Below are positions 51,967 through 61,156 of a stretch of 64,000 bases of DNA, piece by piece. The notes below the pieces were generated by a model, which did not search any database, had not been told where the DNA came from, and saw only the letters and a list, made by a program, of their open reading frames with translations. Location: NCBI RefSeq assembly GCF_002498315.1, contig NZ_DAGX01000002.1, forward strand, positions 64,808 to 128,807, read 5' to 3'. Position numbers and translations under genes: made by a program. Position 1 is the first letter of the stretch; each line of letters opens with the position of its first letter. The stretch comes from Methanofollis sp. UBA420. GTDB lineage: Archaea > Halobacteriota > Methanomicrobia > Methanomicrobiales > Methanofollaceae.

Positions 51967-52602
51967 ATGGAATCGAAAATATCTGACTGCCAAAAAAAAC
52001 TTGCTGAATTCCTGGAATTCTCCGGGTATGATCCCGACAATCTGACTTTCTTGGGATATGGTTCAGAAGGTGCCGTGTTTTCAACTCATTCTTACATCTT
52101 TAAGTATTTTTTTAAGGGTGCCATGACATTTCCCGATGGCAGACTTGAATTCATATTGCAAAAGTTTCTTGGAAACAAAAAAATCTCGGGCGTAAGGCAA
52201 TTGTCAGATATTATTTGCGATGGTAAAACGGTAGTATTTGTAACTCCTTATGAAGAATACGGTCCCTATACCGGGGGGGACGCAGAAAATATCTTGGATA
52301 TCCTTGTGGATTCTAAAATAAACAATTATATCTTTACAAATTTCCATCCTAAAAATCTGATGTATGACAGTGACCATAATCTCAGGATCATAGATGTAGG
52401 ACGATCTCTGGCACCCTATACCGACAAAGGCTATCAGAACATGGTGTATCGGGCATACCTTACAACCTATTTCTACCAGAGACCTGATCTGTCAGAACTC
52501 ATGTCCTCCCTACATCGACCAGGATTCATAAAGGAACTGGACGAAATCGGCATATATATGACACCTTTAGATAATAGATTCAAATTGCATATTAGATGTT
52601 AA
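51967..52602 (+). CDS. Kinase-fold protein with altered catalytic loop
   Basis: A 211-residue protein with a small-kinase/aminoglycoside-phosphotransferase-like outline. It has a glycine loop (LGYGSEGAVF), a candidate lysine (YIFKYFF), a catalytic-loop-like segment NFHPKNLMYD, and a metal-binding Asp in IIDVGRS. The usual catalytic Asp of the loop (as in DLHPGN) appears to be Asn here, so it may be a pseudokinase or use another residue. It is shorter than typical. It leads a low-G+C gene cluster and is followed after 27 bases by the dehydrogenase-glycosyltransferase gene. The substrate could be a sugar or a partner protein. Confidence 0.6.
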   Translation: MESKISDCQKKLAEFLEFSGYDPDNLTFLGYGSEGAVFSTHSYIFKYFFKGAMTFPDGRLEFILQKFLGNKKISGVRQLSDIICDGKTVVFVTPYEEYGPYTGGDAENILDILVDSKINNYIFTNFHPKNLMYDSDHNLRIIDVGRSLAPYTDKGYQNMVYRAYLTTYFYQRPDLSELMSSLHRPGFIKELDEIGIYMTPLDNRFKLHIRC

Positions 52603-52629
52603 TCTGGCGAATCTAAGGGGTTAATTTGG

Positions 52630-54207
52630 ATGGGATCGAAAACTTTTGGAGTAATTGGTCTTGGTTCTGTAGGGTGGGCTGTCATTCACGGCCTCTCACC
52701 ATGGTATCCCTATGCCGGTTATGACATCATGGGGACATATTCGTGGGGCAATATTCTGGCAACCGATATTGTCTTTATCTGTGTCTCCACCCCATCACAT
52801 AAAAATGGGAGATTGGACTGCTCTGCTGTTTATGAGGTGTTGGTGCGTCTGAATAATGACCATTATACAGGCCGTATCGTTATCAAAAGCACGCTTTTAG
52901 TTGGTTTTATGGATCGCATGGTTGCCCGATTCCCTGCACTACATTTGCTTTATATGCCTGAATTTTTACGGGAGAGATCCTCATTTACATGGTTTACAAA
53001 TCCGGACCGCCTTGTAGTGAGCGGCACCGATGACGATGTGAGAGAAGTCCTCTCATATTTTACATGGGTGGATCCACATGTCCCGATATTGCATATGAGT
53101 TATATCTCCGCAGAGATCGGAAAGCTCGCTCACAATGCCTATATTGCAACAAAGGTGAGTTTCACAAATGAAATGGAGGCGATTTGTTCCGAGTACGGAG
53201 CAGACGCCTATGATGTGATGAGTACGATCTGGGCGGACAGACGGGTACATTCTCAGGAGCACTTGACACCCTATCTCGGCCCCTATGGGGGGAAATGCGT
53301 ACCAAAAGATACTCAGGAACTGTTACATTCAGGGAAAAAAAGAACCCTGCTTACCGCAGTGGAGGCTGTAAATGCCCAATCAACTGCAAAAAAAGCGGAA
53401 CATAAGCAACCTGCTCTCATCACTATCATCCCAACACATAACCGGCCCAAATGCCTTGACCGTGCCCTTGCCTCAATACGGGAACAAAAAAAGGTTCCTG
53501 ATAGAGTCTACATCGTAATTGACAAAGATGACCCCTCATACCATGCCGTAGAGACCATTGTTGCAAGATCTGATCGCTGTCTCCCCAGTACATTGCTAAA
53601 AAATATCAGATCGCATAATCTCTCTGGAGCTGTAAACACTGCACTTGAACAGGCATCTGATGATTTTCACGATGCCAATATGGTATTTGTCTCAATTCTG
53701 GATGATGACGACTGGTGGGACAGATCGTATCTGGCAAATGTCTATAAATTTGCACAGGAAACGAAAGCGGATTGGATTATCTCAGGGTTGATACGGCACA
53801 GTGATCCGCTTCGGCCAGGAATTATGCAGCCGATACCGGTGCAAATCACGCAGAATATGTTTTATGTCACCAATCCGAACATCCAGGGATCAAATTTATT
53901 TGTGCGATTATCGGATCTTATCAATATCGGTGGATTCGATGAAGAACTTATATCGACAACAGATCGGGATGTCTGCATTCGTCTGTTAGACGCAGGGACT
54001 GTTCCTGCAACACTCTATAACCACTTGGTTCATCATGATGCAGATAATACCCGTTCCCGTTTGTCATCTGCGGGTTCAGAAAAAAAGAGTGCAGGTCTAC
54101 GCTATTTTTATAGAAAATATTCTTCGAGAATGAATCTATCAGAAAGGGATGCCTTTAAAATGCGTTCTCTGGACCTCTTCCATGTATCTATTTCGGAGGA
54201 GATATGA
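52630..54207 (+). CDS. UDP-sugar dehydrogenase-like protein fused to family 2 glycosyltransferase
   Basis: A 525-residue fusion. The N-terminal about 240 residues match nucleotide-sugar 6-dehydrogenases: Rossmann motif VIGLGSVGWAV, CVSTPSHKNG, KSTLLVGF, MPEFLRE, the AEIGKLAHNAYIATKVSF-like helix, and the catalytic Cys in GGKCVPKD. The usual C-terminal UDP-binding domain is missing. In its place, from about residue 257, is a GT2 domain (LITIIPTHNRP, ILDDDDWWD as the metal-binding DXD region, GGFDEELISTTDRDVCIRLL). It could make and transfer a uronic-acid sugar. No related fusion is known to me. Its end overlaps the next gene by four bases. Confidence 0.75.
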   Translation: MGSKTFGVIGLGSVGWAVIHGLSPWYPYAGYDIMGTYSWGNILATDIVFICVSTPSHKNGRLDCSAVYEVLVRLNNDHYTGRIVIKSTLLVGFMDRMVARFPALHLLYMPEFLRERSSFTWFTNPDRLVVSGTDDDVREVLSYFTWVDPHVPILHMSYISAEIGKLAHNAYIATKVSFTNEMEAICSEYGADAYDVMSTIWADRRVHSQEHLTPYLGPYGGKCVPKDTQELLHSGKKRTLLTAVEAVNAQSTAKKAEHKQPALITIIPTHNRPKCLDRALASIREQKKVPDRVYIVIDKDDPSYHAVETIVARSDRCLPSTLLKNIRSHNLSGAVNTALEQASDDFHDANMVFVSILDDDDWWDRSYLANVYKFAQETKADWIISGLIRHSDPLRPGIMQPIPVQITQNMFYVTNPNIQGSNLFVRLSDLINIGGFDEELISTTDRDVCIRLLDAGTVPATLYNHLVHHDADNTRSRLSSAGSEKKSAGLRYFYRKYSSRMNLSERDAFKMRSLDLFHVSISEEI

Positions 54208-55145
54208 CCGAATTCTGTCCTCATCTCTGGCATACGATAACCATCGATCATAAAGGGGATGTATACAGTTGCTGTCTCATTCAACCAACAAAAATGGGCA
54301 GCATTTACAAAGAGAATCTCTCTGACATTGTCAATGAACCCGGAATTACCCGTCTTCGCCGTGCATCACTTGAGGGGACCCTTCCCTGCTATGCGAGTTG
54401 CAATCTTATTGACAAGACTGGCACGGGCGGTGGGAAATATTCTTATCTCCACCCATATTGCGATTATGCCGATTTCAAGACTATATATATCGATTTTGGA
54501 ATGAAGTGCAATATTTCCTGTATCATGTGCAGACAGAGGGCACGATACAAGACCGATCAGTCCACTTTGCGTGCGGAAATGCTCATCTGCCATATTGACA
54601 TCAGGCCATTTTCCACTATTTTTCTTCAGGGAGGAGAACCCCTATGCATCGATGAATGCCTGAAATACATGACATACCTTGCAAAGAACCGAAAAAAATA
54701 TTCTCTCCTGACAAATGGCACTCTTATCGATGAGAGCATGGCCGCAAGACTTGCTAGGGAAGCAAAATTAATTAGCATTTCTTTGAATGCATCAACGAAA
54801 GCGACACATGAGAAAATAAACCACGGCTCGTCATGGGAACAGGTTCTGGGAAATATTCAGTCTCTGAGGGATCAGCGGGAGCGTTTCAATACTGATCTGT
54901 CAATAAACGGGCGCATGACATTAACTGTTGATGCATTGCCTGAAATCCCCTCATTCTTGAGATCATATAAAATGTTTGGATTTGACACCGTCAACTTTGG
55001 TTATGACCGTGACACTGTTCCGCTCTATCTCCAGCAAAATCCCGAGTTTGCTTCGACTCTTTCCCACGACATCGCAAAGGTCATGTCTACCGCAGATCTT
55101 TCAACGATCGACTCGCTCCGGTTGTCGCAATTAGGTCTTTTCTAG
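54204..55145 (+). CDS. Radical SAM enzyme with N-terminal SPASM-like cysteines
   Basis: A 313-residue protein. The radical SAM cluster motif CNISCIMC lies at about residues 99-106, followed by FLQGGEPL (glycine-rich SAM motif) and SISLNAST. Unusually, an auxiliary-cluster-type region precedes it (FCPHLWHTITIDHKGDVYSCC, then LPCYASCN). In most relatives such a SPASM region follows the barrel. The start overlaps the previous stop (ATGA). It ends tail-to-tail with the next minus-strand gene, with a four-base overlap. Modification of a peptide or sugar is possible; the substrate is unknown. Confidence 0.75.
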   Translation: MTEFCPHLWHTITIDHKGDVYSCCLIQPTKMGSIYKENLSDIVNEPGITRLRRASLEGTLPCYASCNLIDKTGTGGGKYSYLHPYCDYADFKTIYIDFGMKCNISCIMCRQRARYKTDQSTLRAEMLICHIDIRPFSTIFLQGGEPLCIDECLKYMTYLAKNRKKYSLLTNGTLIDESMAARLAREAKLISISLNASTKATHEKINHGSSWEQVLGNIQSLRDQRERFNTDLSINGRMTLTVDALPEIPSFLRSYKMFGFDTVNFGYDRDTVPLYLQQNPEFASTLSHDIAKVMSTADLSTIDSLRLSQLGLF

Positions 55146-55939
55146 TCAGCGAAATAATATCCGGCATAATACCAGAGATCCCAGAGTATCTGGTACATCA
55201 GAACTCTCACCCCTTTTTTCTTCAGCATATCAGGGTAATATACGAATTTTACACCTTTGAGAGATTTTCCAATGTCCCTTTTTGTTATCTGAGGGTACAG
55301 CACATGCAGGTTCTCCCTGCTTTCTCTGCATCCCACCCCAATGCGTCGTGCTGCATGAAGGTCATGATGAACATCCTCTGCAAGATGTTCAATCCAGACG
55401 TCCTGCAAATATAAAACTGGCAGTGCTTCTTTTTGTATTCTAAAGTTGAGGTTTGCATCAACTGCAAAAGGTATGCCATTGTCAAATAGAAATCCTTTGA
55501 CCCGGGACGGAAGACGCTTTGTTACCCCGATTCCCGGCGTATAGACTACGGGCAGGGCATTTACATAATCTCTTGCCTCTGCAATTTCGCGTGAGAGGAA
55601 CGCCTGGCCCTTTTGGAAACGCAACGGAGACCGGACAATGTCATAGGTGTCTAAGCCGACTATCATTTTTCGGATGCAATTTTTACTGAATAACGTGTCT
55701 GAATCTGTAATTATTACTTTGTCAGTTGTTGTGGATTCAAATCCAATATTGGAAACAATGGATAAATTTCCCGGTGGAGAGGTTCGACAGATAACATCCT
55801 GCCTTTCCAACCGCCGCTTGAGGTTAGGATTCTCATTTAACACAACGATTATTTCGACATCTGCATCGATACTGGAGATACAGTTGAAGACGCGTTCATC
55901 ATTGTTGCATCTGATAACTACAGAAGCCTCTTTTTTCAT
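55142..55939 (-). CDS. Family 2-like glycosyltransferase
   Basis: A 265-residue protein with a GT-A fold outline: ASVVIRCNNDERVFNCI at the N-terminus, VIITDSDTLFSKNCI holding the DSD metal site, and a later acidic motif near LQDVWIEHLAED. No membrane segment is evident except a weak C-terminal hydrophobic stretch (WDLWYYAGYYF). It is last in a three-gene minus-strand operon. A role in glycan assembly is likely. Confidence 0.7.
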   Translation of the reverse strand: MKKEASVVIRCNNDERVFNCISSIDADVEIIVVLNENPNLKRRLERQDVICRTSPPGNLSIVSNIGFESTTTDKVIITDSDTLFSKNCIRKMIVGLDTYDIVRSPLRFQKGQAFLSREIAEARDYVNALPVVYTPGIGVTKRLPSRVKGFLFDNGIPFAVDANLNFRIQKEALPVLYLQDVWIEHLAEDVHHDLHAARRIGVGCRESRENLHVLYPQITKRDIGKSLKGVKFVYYPDMLKKKGVRVLMYQILWDLWYYAGYYFAD

Positions 55940-55956
55940 GTCGTCTTCCTCTGGTG

Positions 55957-56772
55957 TTAATATTTTGTGAGCTTAGGTTTTTCGCTTTCAAATACAGCAT
56001 ATGCATGGACCCATGATGGAGACATCGGACTCCCTACGATTTTCTCTCTTTCTTCTTTCGGAATGAAATGGCGGCTGCAAAAATGCCCACAATGCCGACA
56101 GAGTTGATCCATTTGCGGAAAAATCTCATTCCGAGAACGTGGGAGATGTTTCAGTCCAATATCAAATCCCATTACCCGATCGATTGAACCGCCGGGTCCG
56201 CAAGGATAATATCCATATGTGTTTAAGCCCAGGCCGCAATCTGTGGTTGTACTACAACCGTTTCTGTACTCGGAGAGGCAAAATATCCGTTGATCAACAG
56301 GTGCCAGATTAAATGGTTCAAACTTTTCCTGATATGCCTGAATTTTATGGGTGTTGTTGACGATGACCCCTTCGGGAACAGCTGCAATTACATCCTGAAC
56401 CTCTTTGCCATAGCCACTCGTCGTAATTTGAATGAATGTTTCTGGCGAGTAGGTCTCTTTGTAACTCAGCAAGGCCTCAAGGATCTCTAGAAGGTCGGGA
56501 TGGAGCATCGGTTCGCCACCCAGCACTCCTATTTTCTCCCATTTTACGCTGTGTGAGATCGATTCGGTGACAAACTTTTCAATCTGTGAGACGGTCATTG
56601 CAGCGATGTCCGGTGCCTGAGAGCAGGAACGTGCACAATTGAGGCACCTGAGATGGCATTCATACGTGATGTCGATCTCAATACGATTCAGGTTCGGGAG
56701 AAATTCGTAGCCATGGAGTTTGCTTCCGATCTTTGATGCACGGTAGATGTGCCAGAGGTTATGAAGTGTCAA
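55957..56772 (-). CDS. Radical SAM protein
   Basis: A 271-residue enzyme with the cluster motif CHLRCLNC at about residues 39-46 and the SAM-binding VLGGEPMLHPD. C-terminal cysteines (YPCGPGG, CRHCGHFC) could hold an auxiliary Fe-S cluster. A basic N-terminus precedes ITYECH, as in many glycan-locus radical SAM proteins. Its ATG overlaps the stop of the upstream gene by four bases. Substrate unknown. Confidence 0.78.
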   Translation of the reverse strand: MTLHNLWHIYRASKIGSKLHGYEFLPNLNRIEIDITYECHLRCLNCARSCSQAPDIAAMTVSQIEKFVTESISHSVKWEKIGVLGGEPMLHPDLLEILEALLSYKETYSPETFIQITTSGYGKEVQDVIAAVPEGVIVNNTHKIQAYQEKFEPFNLAPVDQRIFCLSEYRNGCSTTTDCGLGLNTYGYYPCGPGGSIDRVMGFDIGLKHLPRSRNEIFPQMDQLCRHCGHFCSRHFIPKEEREKIVGSPMSPSWVHAYAVFESEKPKLTKY

Positions 56773-57653
56773 AGTGATTTCATCTCAGATGGTGTCAGGC
56801 CCCATTCAACCTCTGTGCCTACGAGATCAACATGTTCAAACTGGATCTCGGGGATATGATTTTGTTCTACTCTTTTCATGACCCAGAATAAGAATTCAGG
56901 GTCTTTTTTTACGGTGTTTGGAGGATGAATATAGAATGTTCTCCCATCACCCCCACGGAGTGATACCAATCCTTTTTCTTTTTGCAGTTGTTGCAGAGAA
57001 CGATACCAGGTGAGCTTGAACTTCCCGTTAATAAGTTCGTTTGGGAATGGACGCAGTGAGAAGAAGCGTTCTTTTCTGAAGAGGCATATCCGTACTTCAG
57101 GTACATATTCTCCGGCCATGGGAGATGAATACGGACGGAAGTCATTGTTTTTATGGGCGATATTGAATCCTACCGAGACGACATTCTCTGCAGATTCGGC
57201 TGCATGTATCATGTCTCTCAGATAATCATGATTCCAGTCCCTGCGACAGATAATGACATCAGCGTCTGCCTGAAGGGTGTACGTCCCGTGAGTACTTTCG
57301 AAGGCGTACAGTTGCTGGTACATGGGTGCATCTGTAATTGAATGTGTTTCGGTTGTTTTGAAACCGAACCATCTCTCATATACTGCTTCGATACGGTGGG
57401 GATCATCGGTAGGTACGACGAACCATGTGTCTATGATCCCCTCATCGCGAAGCGATTCTGCAATATGGAACGCCGTATCTTTCGATGGTTCTGAGTATTG
57501 GCGTATAAAACAGGTCTCCGTTGCATCAAAGGCCAGGATGACTTCGCAGAACCGCTTTTTTTCCAGCATTCTTACAATGTGGCGGATCTGCCGGTCCAGT
57601 AATTCTCCTCCCTGAAAACTGGCTTTGATTACCAGTGAGACCGAATCTCCCAT
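56769..57653 (-). CDS. Glycosyltransferase-like protein (GT-A type)
   Basis: A 294-residue protein. The N-terminus (SVSLVIKASFQGGELLDRQI) and the DXD-type motif YTLQADADVIICRR near residue 130 indicate a nucleotide-sugar transferase fold. It is rich in aromatic residues in the C-terminal half. It heads the minus-strand three-gene operon that continues with the radical SAM and the second transferase. Specificity cannot be read from sequence. Confidence 0.65.
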   Translation of the reverse strand: MGDSVSLVIKASFQGGELLDRQIRHIVRMLEKKRFCEVILAFDATETCFIRQYSEPSKDTAFHIAESLRDEGIIDTWFVVPTDDPHRIEAVYERWFGFKTTETHSITDAPMYQQLYAFESTHGTYTLQADADVIICRRDWNHDYLRDMIHAAESAENVVSVGFNIAHKNNDFRPYSSPMAGEYVPEVRICLFRKERFFSLRPFPNELINGKFKLTWYRSLQQLQKEKGLVSLRGGDGRTFYIHPPNTVKKDPEFLFWVMKRVEQNHIPEIQFEHVDLVGTEVEWGLTPSEMKSL

Positions 57654-57800
57654 TCTTTTAAATCAGGCTGTATCCGGGAATTAATTTTGCCATTCCTTTT
57701 TTATTGGAGGAGTGTTCTTTCAAATTTCTGGAGAGGAATGCCATGATCACCACCCCGGGGGGTGATAGAGTCATGATGGCTCCCCTATAGGGCGCGTTGT

Positions 57801-57980
57801 TCATCTCCTCCGAGTCCCGTGGCACGCCCACTTCCTTTCACACCCCTCGCACCCGGCAAATGAGAACTTTCCCACCTCGATTGCCCACATAGTCTTTTCA
57901 CGCACCTCCTTCCTGTCGTCCTTCACAGGCACGCAGAGGTCGAGGGGAGTTGAGTGACGTAGAGGAGGTCGCACGAGCAT
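57801..57980 (-). CDS. Possible Cys-rich mini-protein coupled to the CDF transporter gene
   Basis: A 59-residue frame whose ATG overlaps the stop of the CDF gene (TGATG), a typical coupling arrangement. The C-terminal part WAIEVGKFSFAGCEGCERKWACHGT has three close cysteines that could bind a metal. The pairing with a metal transporter makes a metal-handling role attractive. The remainder is featureless and the gene is not certain. Confidence 0.45.
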   Translation of the reverse strand: MLVRPPLRHSTPLDLCVPVKDDRKEVREKTMWAIEVGKFSFAGCEGCERKWACHGTRRR

Positions 57981-59184
57981 CACACCACTTCCTCCTCGAC
58001 CGTCCCCACGAGATCGGCGAGCGTCGCCGCGTCGGTCGTCCTCATCCGCACCTTTGCCGAGGCGAGGACATATTCCGGCGACTTCCCCGTAAGGGAGTGG
58101 CGGGAGACGCCGACGTCGGGTTTGTGCAGAAGGAGCATCTCCGCCGCCCTGAGACCCTTCTGTTTCTCCATCCCGACGGTCGGGTTCGCGAGGATCTCCT
58201 TCCTCTGCAGCCGCCCCTCCTTCACGCCGACGTCGAGGAGGGCGAAGTAGGGCGCTTCCCCGAAGTGAGGGCTGATTGTGCCCTCGAGGTCGTCGAGAGG
58301 GACAGCATAGCGCACCCATGCCCGCTCCCCGGGTTCCGGGTGGATGACCACCCTCTCCACATTGGGGACGAGGTCCCGGATCCTGGCCTCGATGCGGTCG
58401 CTCACCAGCGTCGCCTCTGCAAGATCGGTCTGCTTCATCGCCACATTCGCCTCGACGAAGATGTACCTCCCCGAGTTCCGGCCTGTCAGGTCCCTGACGC
58501 CGACCACCATGGGGTCGGCGAGGATCGCGGACTTGATGGTGTCCCGCGTCTCGTGGTCGACCGAGGCGTCAAGGAGCGTGCGCATGCTGTCTTTCAGGAT
58601 CCCCCATCCCGAATAGGCAATGAAGGCGGTGACGACGAGGGCCGCCAGGTTGTCGAGGGGAAGCCCGACGTTTTGGCCGAGGAGGGCAAAAAAGACTACA
58701 GAGGTCGCGAGCACGTCCACCCTGTGCTGTCTCCCGTCCGCGACGAGACTCGGCGAACGATAGGCGGGCCCACCCGCACCTCGTAGGTGCCGAGGAGATA
58801 GGGCACCGAGACCAGGGCCGCAAAGGCGACGAGGACCCATCCGCTGACAGGCAGGACAGTCGACTCGCCGGTGAGGGCCTCGGCCGCGATCTCGCCTGCC
58901 GTCAGGAAGACAAGGAGGGAGATAACGACGGCGACGATGTTCTCCACCTTGTAGAGGCCGTAGGGGAACTCCCTGCTCTTCCGGGATGAGAGCCAGATGC
59001 CAGCAAGGAGGGCGAGAGACGCGAGCATGTCCAGGGACGAGTGGACCGCGTCGGCCCCGAGGGCCAGGCTCCCGGAGACCTCCGCGAGGACGAGTTTCAC
59101 CGCGACGAGACCGGCATTCACGGCCAGGGAGAGCCCGGCGACCCTCCGGATAAGAGTCACGGCGGCCTGCCTTTCTGCATGCAT
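57980..59184 (-). pseudogene. CDF-family metal transporter with C-terminal NifX-like domain, one frameshift
   Basis: The 5' part (from ATG 59184) has the CDF helices with metal site ALGADAVHSSLDM and continues to about LLGTYEVRVG. Then the frame must shift by one base, within GGGCCCACC near 58766-58773, to continue AYRSPSLVADGRQHRVDVL and the rest. The product would be about 400 residues: CDF channel, cytoplasmic metal-binding domain (GRYIFVEANVAM) and a C-terminal NifX/NifB-like domain (ISPHFGEAPYFALLDV). The frame is otherwise open to the stop. It may be a recent mutation, a phase-variable G-run or a sequencing slip. Confidence 0.75.
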
Positions 59185-59355
59185 GTACCCGACCCCCCTC
59201 TCGGCACGCGGAGGGGAAAAAGGTGCATGCCGACGGTGAGTCCCACGGCGGTTTCGTCCTCCGCGGCAAAAATCGCCATGAGAATAGGGTGCCCGACCCG
59301 TTCAGGACGGGAATATTCATGCCCCGAAGCAGCACCTCCGGATGGACCTGCCGGG

Positions 59356-59976
59356 TCAGTTCTCGGGCGACTCGTCGGCGACCGCCGATCCCTCCAGCAG
59401 ACCCGAGCAGATCCCGCAGAGGTGGACCGTGATCTGGCCTCCATTGCCCGGGTGCAGCACTCTGCTCCTGATCTTCAGGGCGTCGGCGATCGCCTGCTTT
59501 TCATGTTCGAGGGCCCGGATCCCGTCACAGGCCTCCTGGATCTCAGGGTGGTCCTGGCTGATGTCGTACGCCGGGTCCATGGAGATCTGCTGTATCGACT
59601 CTTTCAACCTCTCCATGACGGCCGAGACGGTTTCGGAGTCGGAGCGGCTTTTCTGAATGATCTCATTGACGTTCGGGATCTTTTTGCCGAACTGCGGGAT
59701 GTCCGTTTTTATTGTCTCGATCTTAAATTCGAGATATTCGTTCCCGGCGAGTTGATCGACCATCGATTGATAATACTGGACGACCTCGTCCTTTTTCGAT
59801 TCTATTTTATTGTGGAGGAGACGGATCTTCACGTCGACCCCTTCCGTCATCGTAGCCGTCAGTCCGGCGATGTCCTCCTCCGACCGCCTGCAGATATAAC
59901 ACTCAGGTTTCGAAGACTCAACAGAAACAGGTTCTGCTTTCTGGTTCCTGTTCTTCAGCATGTCGAGTAGAGCCAT
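59356..59976 (-). CDS. Coiled-coil protein with terminal CxxC motifs
   Basis: A 206-residue soluble protein. An N-terminal CYIC pair (about residue 26) and a C-terminal LCGIC pair (about 188) bracket a helical, coiled-coil-rich middle (IRLLHNKIESKKDEVVQYYQ). The two pairs could form one zinc ribbon by folding back. A short Ala-Leu-Leu start and no membrane segment are seen. Unknown function. The start ATG at 59976 is preceded by an A+T-rich stretch. Confidence 0.6.
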   Translation of the reverse strand: MALLDMLKNRNQKAEPVSVESSKPECYICRRSEEDIAGLTATMTEGVDVKIRLLHNKIESKKDEVVQYYQSMVDQLAGNEYLEFKIETIKTDIPQFGKKIPNVNEIIQKSRSDSETVSAVMERLKESIQQISMDPAYDISQDHPEIQEACDGIRALEHEKQAIADALKIRSRVLHPGNGGQITVHLCGICSGLLEGSAVADESPEN

Positions 59977-60233
59977 ACTATATCAGATGAATTCTTGAAT
60001 TATAGATGTTGCTATTTTAATTTCGCGTAATTTACTGTTTAACGCATTGAATGCCAGATTTAATCGGGATGATGGGCGCGACATCTGATAGGTGTGCCCG
60101 GGAAAAAGTCTCTCCTTCCCGTGTCCGGGGGTTGCAGGAAGGGGTTGCAGGGTCGAAGAAAAGGGGGATGGGAGGAGTTGTTGGCATTCTGGTCTTTCAC
60201 ATTATCTGCTGGCCCTATGAAAACCCCCCTGAC

Positions 60234-61067
60234 TTATCTCCCGGCACCCGGCAGGAGGCCCCGGTAGTGCCAGAAGACGAGGGCCAGGACGACGTAGATC
60301 GCCGGGGAGGCCCAGCCGAACTCGCCGAGGATCATCTCCGTCCCGGCCGTCTGCACGGTGAGGGCCGGGTAGAACTGCTGGATGAAGTAGTTCCAGAAAC
60401 CGTGGAAGAGGATGGCCGGGACGACGCTCCCCGACTTCAGGGTGAGCCAGGCAAGGACGAGGCCGGCACCCATGACCGAGGGGATGAAGACGGCGATCGA
60501 GAACCAGAGGGGGCCGGCGCCGTGGTAGGTGGAGAAGAGGATCATGGGGAAGTGCCATGCCGTCCAGATGCCGCCGGAGAGGAGGGCGAGTTCGGTGAAG
60601 CCCATGAACTTCGCCATCTCCGGGACAAGGAGGCCCCGCCACCCGATCTCCTCGCCGGCGGCGGCGAAGAGGTTGAGGAGGATGGCGACGAGGAAGGCGG
60701 GGACGAAGGCGAGGCTGAAGACCGTCGCGGCGCTCCCGGTGTCGAACGCACCGATGCCGGTCGCCCAGACGGCGCCGAACATCAGGAGGCCGATGGCGAT
60801 GGGGAGGAATATCCCGACCAGCGACCAGCGGATGTCGCCGACGCGAAAGCCAAAACCCTTCAGGTCCCGCTGGACGTACAGGCGCGTGAGGACCGCGGCG
60901 ATGCCGGGGCACCACATGGTGACGAGGGTGAAGAGGATGATGCTCTCCCGGGTCGTGCTTCCGGTCGTGAGGGCCCACCCGACGCTGCTCAGGGCGAAGG
61001 TGAGGAGGAGAAAGAGGAGCACCTCTCTCCGTGCTGTCGACGGGGAGGCTGGGTCGTACGGTGTCAT
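60234..61067 (-). CDS. CPBP-family intramembrane metalloprotease
   Basis: A 277-residue membrane protein with about eight helices. It carries the Abi/CPBP catalytic motifs: EEIGWRG (EExxxR type), WHFPM and the final HGFWN. Its N-terminus is TPYDPASPSTARREVLL. Such proteases (relatives of Rce1) may process or remove membrane-bound peptides. The 257 bases between this gene's stop and the zinc protein at 59976 show no gene. Confidence 0.85.
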   Translation of the reverse strand: MTPYDPASPSTARREVLLFLLLTFALSSVGWALTTGSTTRESIILFTLVTMWCPGIAAVLTRLYVQRDLKGFGFRVGDIRWSLVGIFLPIAIGLLMFGAVWATGIGAFDTGSAATVFSLAFVPAFLVAILLNLFAAAGEEIGWRGLLVPEMAKFMGFTELALLSGGIWTAWHFPMILFSTYHGAGPLWFSIAVFIPSVMGAGLVLAWLTLKSGSVVPAILFHGFWNYFIQQFYPALTVQTAGTEMILGEFGWASPAIYVVLALVFWHYRGLLPGAGR

Positions 61068-61156
61068 CGATAGCGTTTCTCCGGCGATGTATTAAGGATT
61101 TTTTCCGGTTTGTGACGGCGTCCGGGCGCCGCGGGAGAGACCTTCGTGGAAGGTTT

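Noticed and set aside
59159..59282. 40-codon minus-strand frame (starting MAIFAAEDETAV) overlapping the CDF start
   Set aside because: Looks partly coding but is short, lacks a ribosome site, and overlaps the transporter start; it may be a relic, too weak to list.
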